Program-made: the position numbers and the translations under genes
Origin: a bacterium
Lineage (GTDB): Bacteria; Fibrobacterota; Fibrobacteria; UBA11236
Direction of reading: 5' to 3'
Assembly: GCA_900299345.1 (NCBI GenBank)
Contig: OMJM01000022.1
Coordinates: forward strand, 1 to 64,000
DNA: 64,000 nt
Notes under the pieces: model-generated
Told to the model about the DNA's origin: nothing
Database searches by the model: none
Seen by the model: only the letters and a program-made list of their open reading frames with translations
Part shown: one piece after another, positions 59,043 through 64,000 of the stretch
Layout of the letters: every line of letters starts with the position of its first letter
How positions within the stretch are numbered: position 1 is the first letter of the stretch

Positions 59043-59788
59043 GGCTTCTGCAACACGAAATGCAGTCGTTCATTCTTGTCCGTCCCCGGCTTCAAGGTAA
59101 AATCCGCCAAGCAAGCCAGCGTCGAAAAGCCGGTTTGCCTGGCCAATTTCTTTACGGCCGCCGCAGGGTACACGCGTTGGCGGTGCACTTCTTCCCGCCG
59201 GTCGTAACGTCCATCAGATCCGGCCACAAACAGAGTGAAGAGGTTGAGCTGGGTTCTGCTCGGCGCATCATATTGACTTGTCCGCACGCTGACGCATCCT
59301 TCCAATTCCTCGAAGTCGATGGCATTGGCGAAGTGGGTCTTCGAACAGGCTTCAGTGGTCACGTCGAAGATGAACAGGCCTCCCGATCGCAATACGCGGT
59401 GGGCTTCTTGCATGGTGGAAAGAACGCCGTCCGGTTCTGTCAGGTAATTGAGACTGTCGTAGATCATGAGAACCAAATCGAATGGAGCCTTCACAGATAA
59501 TGCACGGGAATCGCAAGCGATTCGCAAGGGCGGGGCGTTCGCTCCAAAGGGCGCGCGACCCAGCATGGAAGGACTTAAATCCGAATAAACCGCAAAGGCT
59601 TTGGGAAACAGGGCGGGGGAAGCGAAGGGGCACGTCCCGGCTGCCAGCTCAAGAACCCGTTGTGGTGGCTTGATGCCGTGATAGGTTCGCCATAGTGCCC
59701 GGATATGGTGAGCCCAACCGGGATAGTCCACATGGGACATTACGCGGTTGTAGAACGGCGCAAGGGCTTGGTAAGGAGTGGCGCCCAT
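59039..59788 (-). CDS. Class I SAM-dependent methyltransferase
   Basis: YQALAPFYNRVMSHVDYPGWAHHIRALW, RVLELAAGTCPFASPALFPKAFAVYSDLSPSML, FDLVLMIYDSLNYL, VLRSGGLFIFDVTT. Confidence 0.9.
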   Translation of the reverse strand: MGATPYQALAPFYNRVMSHVDYPGWAHHIRALWRTYHGIKPPQRVLELAAGTCPFASPALFPKAFAVYSDLSPSMLGRAPFGANAPPLRIACDSRALSVKAPFDLVLMIYDSLNYLTEPDGVLSTMQEAHRVLRSGGLFIFDVTTEACSKTHFANAIDFEELEGCVSVRTSQYDAPSRTQLNLFTLFVAGSDGRYDRREEVHRQRVYPAAAVKKLARQTGFSTLACLADFTLKPGTDKNERLHFVLQKP

Positions 59789-59793
59789 CGCGC

Positions 59794-61152
59794 TTAGTGC
59801 GAGGAGTTGTCGCCTGCTTCGGCGTCGGGAGATTCTTCAGAACTCTTGAATTGAGCAATGCGGCTTTCGACGGAAACGCGATCGCGCCATTTTTCGAGGA
59901 GGCTGGAGAGCTTTTGCGAGATCAACAACTCCTTGGCGTATTGACTGATTGTGGCGTAGTCTTCTTCCAAAGTGAGATGCCGTTCGCTCACTTTGCGATC
60001 CAGTCGGAAAAGGTGGTAGCTGTCGCCGATAAGGACGGCGCCACTGATTCCCCCCTCCGGCAAAGAGTCCACGACTTCCTTGTAGGCTGAATTCAGTGAG
60101 TCGTGTTGGAACCAGCCAAGGTCACCGCCCATTTCGCGGGTCTGGCGATCTTCGGAAAAAGACCGTGCTGCGGAACGGAAGGCCTGCTCGGTTTTCAGCG
60201 CTTGTCCAACGGAGTCGAGAAAGTGATGCGCGCGCACGGTGTCTTCGGCGGAGGGGATGACTTTGATGAGAATATGCGAGGTGCGGATTTCGTTGTCCTT
60301 GCGCGCGGTGAGGCGTATGATATGGTAACCGAAACGGGTCTTGACGGGATGGGCCGTGTAATCGCCCGCGTCAAGGACATAGGCAGCCCGTTCATAATCC
60401 GGATCCAGAGTCCCACGTTTGGTGTACCCCAGATCCCCACCGTCTTTTCCGGAGAAATCATCGGAACGATCTTTCGCTAGTTCGGCAAAGCTTTCTCCCT
60501 TGTCCAGTCTGGTAATCAGAATTTGGGCCTGTGCTCTTGCCGTGGAATCAATGGCATTATTCGCCTTGATGCGCCATTGGATGTGGGACAGGCGCACTCC
60601 GTCGTGTTGCACGGGCAGGCTGTCACGATACTTTTCGAAAAATTCACGCACTTGAAGTTGTGAAGGATCGGGATCGCCCACGAATTTCATCTGCAGTTTC
60701 TGGCGGTACATCTGGTCGCGCGTCTGATCCTTGATGCGCGCCTTGAACTGGCCGAGCGACATGCCAGTGGCCTGCTTCAGGGCCAGTTCGAGCTGTTTTT
60801 CCCCGCCCTGTTGCTGCACGACCCGACCATACCATTCGTCGGCCTTGGCGTCCGCGTCTTTGTCCGAGACTTTGAGAGTCGTGTCCTGCTTGGCCCGGGC
60901 AACCAGAATCTTTTCGTCTATGAGCCTCGCGAGGACTTCCTTTCGTTGTTCAGAAACGGCTTGAGCCTCGAAGGCGGGGCGCTGGGAAGCCATGGCCTGC
61001 CGGAGTTCCTCGACATCGGAAAAGAGAATGGGAGTTCCATCCACCACCGCGGCAACGCCTTCGACGGGAGTGCGTGCGGCATGGCCCATTGCCACAAGCA
61101 CGGAAAGAACGAGTCCTGTAATGTTAATGGATTGCAGACGCGGAATCCGCAT
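59794..61152 (-). CDS. SurA-like parvulin peptidyl-prolyl isomerase (two PPIC-like domains)
   Basis: VEGVAAVVDGTPILFSDVEELRQAM; KGESFAELAKDRSDDFSGKDGGDLGYTKRGTLDPDYERAAYVLDAGDYTAHPVKTRFGYHIIRL; AFRSAARSFSEDRQTREMGGDLGWFQHDSLNSAYKEVVDSLPEGGISG. Confidence 0.9.
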   Translation of the reverse strand: MRIPRLQSINITGLVLSVLVAMGHAARTPVEGVAAVVDGTPILFSDVEELRQAMASQRPAFEAQAVSEQRKEVLARLIDEKILVARAKQDTTLKVSDKDADAKADEWYGRVVQQQGGEKQLELALKQATGMSLGQFKARIKDQTRDQMYRQKLQMKFVGDPDPSQLQVREFFEKYRDSLPVQHDGVRLSHIQWRIKANNAIDSTARAQAQILITRLDKGESFAELAKDRSDDFSGKDGGDLGYTKRGTLDPDYERAAYVLDAGDYTAHPVKTRFGYHIIRLTARKDNEIRTSHILIKVIPSAEDTVRAHHFLDSVGQALKTEQAFRSAARSFSEDRQTREMGGDLGWFQHDSLNSAYKEVVDSLPEGGISGAVLIGDSYHLFRLDRKVSERHLTLEEDYATISQYAKELLISQKLSSLLEKWRDRVSVESRIAQFKSSEESPDAEAGDNSSH

Positions 61153-62056
61153 GATTTTGTTCCTCCACCGGTGCGGAATCCTCGCCAGTTTTTTCCTGAG
61201 TGTTTTCCTGACCCGGGATGAGATCGAGGTTGACGTTTACCGCCACCCCTTCCTTGTACTGGCGGATTTTCGCCTCGCGCATCCGATCCTTTTGTTCCAT
61301 CACCAACTGGTTGTTGATGACTTCCTTGACTTCACTGAAGGGGGCGGGAATGCCGGCCTCCTGCCGTTCGAGTAGTTTCACGAGATACACGCCATCTGGA
61401 CAGCTGAGAGGAGCTGAAATCCATCCCGGTCTTGCTTCGCTCAGATCATGCAAAAGACAGGCCGGAATTTCCCCGGGTTTACGGAAAGGTACCGCAGCTT
61501 CGCCGGTGGAATCCAGCGAATTTCCCGATGCGATGGCACTAAAATTATCCCCTCTGACTTTTGAACGTAGGGCAAGCGCCTCTTTCAGTGAGTTGACGCG
61601 GATGTGGACATATCGGAATTGGGCCGATTTGCGCTTGAATTCGTCCTTGTGCATTTCGTAGTAGCGCGTCATGGCCGCTTCATCCGGCTCGAACTCCTGA
61701 TTGGCTCCTTCTCGGGCCAGAAATTCTTCGATAACGGCCTTGCGGCGGAGCTGTTCCAGTTTGCGGACGACTTTCGGGTCCTGATCCAGCTTCGACCGGA
61801 GAGCCTGCTGATAGACGACTTCATCATCGATCCAGCGCTGGATGAAATCGAGGTACTGTTCCCTCGGCAATACTTTTTCGTATTCGGGCGGAAAACTTTC
61901 CCGAACTTCTTCCAATGTCAATTTGGCCTGATCCACCTGTGCTAACACCACGGAGGGAGCTTCAGATTTTCGACAGCCTGAAAGTAACAGGGCCTGTAAT
62001 AAAAGCCACGCTGCCACGATCCCGGTAAATTGGGGGTAAAAAGAAACGGAAGGCAC
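61124..62056 (-). CDS. Parvulin-like lipoprotein (GTG start)
   Basis: LLQALLLSGCRKSEAPS lipobox; VVLAQVDQAKLTLEEVRESFPPEYEK, RYVHIRVNSLKEALALRSKVRGDNFSAIASGNSLDSTGEAAVPFRKPGEIP. Confidence 0.75.
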   Translation of the reverse strand: MPSVSFYPQFTGIVAAWLLLQALLLSGCRKSEAPSVVLAQVDQAKLTLEEVRESFPPEYEKVLPREQYLDFIQRWIDDEVVYQQALRSKLDQDPKVVRKLEQLRRKAVIEEFLAREGANQEFEPDEAAMTRYYEMHKDEFKRKSAQFRYVHIRVNSLKEALALRSKVRGDNFSAIASGNSLDSTGEAAVPFRKPGEIPACLLHDLSEARPGWISAPLSCPDGVYLVKLLERQEAGIPAPFSEVKEVINNQLVMEQKDRMREAKIRQYKEGVAVNVNLDLIPGQENTQEKTGEDSAPVEEQNHADSASAIH

Positions 62057-62060
62057 GGGG

Positions 62061-62068
62061 GCAATATA
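62061..62068 (-). promoter_or_regulatory. TATATTGC box, 4 nt before the parvulin lipoprotein GTG (minus strand)
   Basis: Reverse strand: TATC-TATATTGC-CCCC-GTG. Confidence 0.45.
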
Positions 62069-62259
62069 GATAAGGGGATGGTCTTGGGAAATGGTGTCCT
62101 AGCACACACCAATTCACCGTCTTACGCAGCAAGAAAAGGCAAATCGCCTTATTATTCCTTAACAATTCGCTTGCACAATCTGTACGTCTTGGGATCCCCA
62201 AGAGGGATGGTTCCTGCAAAAAGCGTCGCTCCGCAAAATTCGGAGCCGGAGGAGTTTTG

Positions 62260-64000
62260 GTGTTTTGTCGACAGGAAGGACGTAACGAAATATTCTCGTT
62301 ACCTGATTTTTCCAGAAGCGTAGCGGTTTTTGCGCTCTTTGCCGTCTGTTTGCATGCGCAAACACTGCGTTGCGATCTGGCCAGTAAAGACACTGTGATC
62401 AATGGCCAATCCGCCAAGCGGTGTTTGGATCTTGATTCACTGAAAGGCAAAACGGTCGTCGTTCCATCCAATGTCACGCGTCTCGATAATGATGGGTTCG
62501 CTTTGTGCCGCAAAGCAGTCGTTTCCGGCGGGAACGCCGATATCGTATTCATCCTAGATCAAAGCGGCAGCATGTGGGCAAACCAGGCATGGATTAATAC
62601 GGGAGTCACCCCTAACGACACACTGTATTATACCGGAACGGGCGGATGTAATTCTACCACCACATCGGGGACGGTGACGATTCCTGTCATTGAGACGGCC
62701 CGGAGTGTTCCCAAACTGAATTCGGGGACGGGATGCAACCAATATGCGGGAGATCCCTTGAATGCTCGCGGCGCAGCGGTCCGGCAGGCCATCGATTACA
62801 TCGCCGCAAATTCCACTGTTTCAACCGTGGGTTATTTGGGTTTCGCGGCCAGTGTCAGCCAAGTCCGGCGCCCGCTGCAAATGAGCAGTTCAAGCAATGT
62901 TACCACGGTCAAAGGCAGTGTCGTGCTCACGAATTCCAGCGGAACGACCTACCGCGGGCCTCTGGATACGGCGAAACGCTGGTTGAACGACACGAGCTTG
63001 AGGAAAAATCCGAAAGCCGCCATCGTGTTTATTTCAGATGGTGCCAACACAGGAGCATCTTATAGCGATCTCATCAACGCTTTAATGCCGCCTATCTACG
63101 GAATTTTTCTCGGGAAAAACGCCACTGCGGATACCGCCAATCTTGTGCAGCTCGCCAATCAAACAGGTGGAGCCTATTACCGTGTGCCACCCACGAAACC
63201 GGACAGCCTCGCCAGCGTGGTACGTATCATACTCAATCGCATCCTTCAGAATTACGATCCTGATTTGATGACGATCACCAACAGCACATTATCGCCTGCG
63301 CAAACCAGTACGGCGAATCTAGCCGGCCAGTTTGTGGATCAGGGGAACTCGAGCTGGCGGGTGACGTTGGACAGTTCGCTTGCCCTGCAAGCCTCGACAG
63401 CCAATGCCATTCGCGTCATCACGCGATTCAAGGAAGCAGGCACGAATTCGCTGCGTCTCGATACGTCGCAATTCAGTCTGAGCACTACGGGAACGGTCGC
63501 AACGGGAACCTCGACCGTCTTTTCCGGCATCGTCACCCAATGCTATGCTCCCTCCGAGCTGCGCTGGCTCAATGTGGCAGGCTCTCGGCCTAACCCGCTT
63601 TATTTCACGGAAGCAGACAGCTCGATCAAACTTCAGTTGCGTGGCTCCAATAGTGGCCTGACGGCAGTCCGCCCAACACTTTCCACACTCCAAAGTGTCG
63701 GACGCACGCCGGATGCGGAGACGGGAAGCCTGTCCCTAGCTTTTTCCAGCCAGGACTCCTCCCGTTTTTCAGGAACAGTTACGATGCGCCCGGCCGCGAC
63801 ACCCAATTTGAATTCGGGAGTATTGGAGCCTTACTTCACGGACTCATTGATTGCTTCTTGGGTGAATCCCCGCGACCCGCGCGACTTTGCGCGGGACACT
63901 CTTCGTGTCCGTGTGGCCAACAAAGCGGCCAGAGCCTATTTCTCCACCCGCAGTGATGGCGGGGATACTGCAACACAATTTGTTTCTGCTTCAACACAGG
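62260..64000 (+). CDS. von Willebrand factor type A domain surface protein (partial, runs off right edge)
   Basis: Manual translation from GTG 62260 (upstream GGAGG): signal-like SVAVFALFAVCLHAQ; vWA MIDAS DIVFILDQSGSMW ... GTTYRGPLDTAKRWLND ... AAIVFISDGANTGASY. No stop to the window end. Confidence 0.85.
   Translation, partial: MFCRQEGRNEIFSLPDFSRSVAVFALFAVCLHAQTLRCDLASKDTVINGQSAKRCLDLDSLKGKTVVVPSNVTRLDNDGFALCRKAVVSGGNADIVFILDQSGSMWANQAWINTGVTPNDTLYYTGTGGCNSTTTSGTVTIPVIETARSVPKLNSGTGCNQYAGDPLNARGAAVRQAIDYIAANSTVSTVGYLGFAASVSQVRRPLQMSSSSNVTTVKGSVVLTNSSGTTYRGPLDTAKRWLNDTSLRKNPKAAIVFISDGANTGASYSDLINALMPPIYGIFLGKNATADTANLVQLANQTGGAYYRVPPTKPDSLASVVRIILNRILQNYDPDLMTITNSTLSPAQTSTANLAGQFVDQGNSSWRVTLDSSLALQASTANAIRVITRFKEAGTNSLRLDTSQFSLSTTGTVATGTSTVFSGIVTQCYAPSELRWLNVAGSRPNPLYFTEADSSIKLQLRGSNSGLTAVRPTLSTLQSVGRTPDAETGSLSLAFSSQDSSRFSGTVTMRPAATPNLNSGVLEPYFTDSLIASWVNPRDPRDFARDTLRVRVANKAARAYFSTRSDGGDTATQFVSASTQ

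Noticed and set aside
62221-62262. Hairpin GCTCCG-CAAAATT-CGGAGC just before the vWA gene as a riboregulator
   Set aside because: A single short stem next to the SD; common by chance and no further support.
61962-62552. Minus-strand 196-aa ORF overlapping the vWA gene start
   Set aside because: Low-complexity translation without domain motifs; overlaps a supported plus-strand gene with RBS, signal-like sequence and vWA motifs.

Overview
This 64 kb bacterial chromosomal window is mostly core metabolism and cell-envelope genes, with several lineage-specific surface or secreted proteins. Gene content loosely suggests Fibrobacterota or a relative in the FCB group; that placement is inference only. 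Recognisable genes include a partial CHC2-Toprim primase, murB, hisD, two tandem double-SGNH hydrolase genes, tRNA-Pro(UGG), a 1629-aa DUF2341/LamG-like/14x Ig-like repeat surface protein, FAH hydrolase, gltD/gltB, yqgE/algH, a GT2 enzyme, a fused siroheme synthase, metG, a DEAD-box helicase, a CE15 glucuronoyl esterase, map, queE, a diheme cytochrome c, queC, a flavoprotein disulfide reductase-like protein, a lipoprotein/paralog cluster, icd, gltA, an RRM protein, an MFS transporter, a TSP3/OmpA-like protein, a PDZ-thioredoxin fusion, radC, a LOG family gene, mgsA, DUF2797, an ArsC/Spx-like gene, a rhodanese, rpsD, a Fur-like gene, a PBP4-DUF1460 fusion, aroA, an orphan ftsE, a methyltransferase, two parvulins and a partial vWA protein. 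I see no CRISPR array, integrase or transposase. Best observations: (1) a recurrent TAnnTTTG-like box 4-6 nt before start codons of at least eight genes, implying leaderless transcription and correcting several start calls; (2) palindromes at gene 3' ends that carry the stop codons, in two convergent pairs for both strands at once; (3) a 1-nt frameshift in the cytochrome c gene, supported by internal homology; (4) an in-frame TGA splitting a lipoprotein gene inside a cluster of paralogs; (5) unusual architectures: PBP4-DUF1460, PDZ-thioredoxin, TSP3 with a degenerate OmpA domain, a disulfide-less reductase and a Cys-less Fur.
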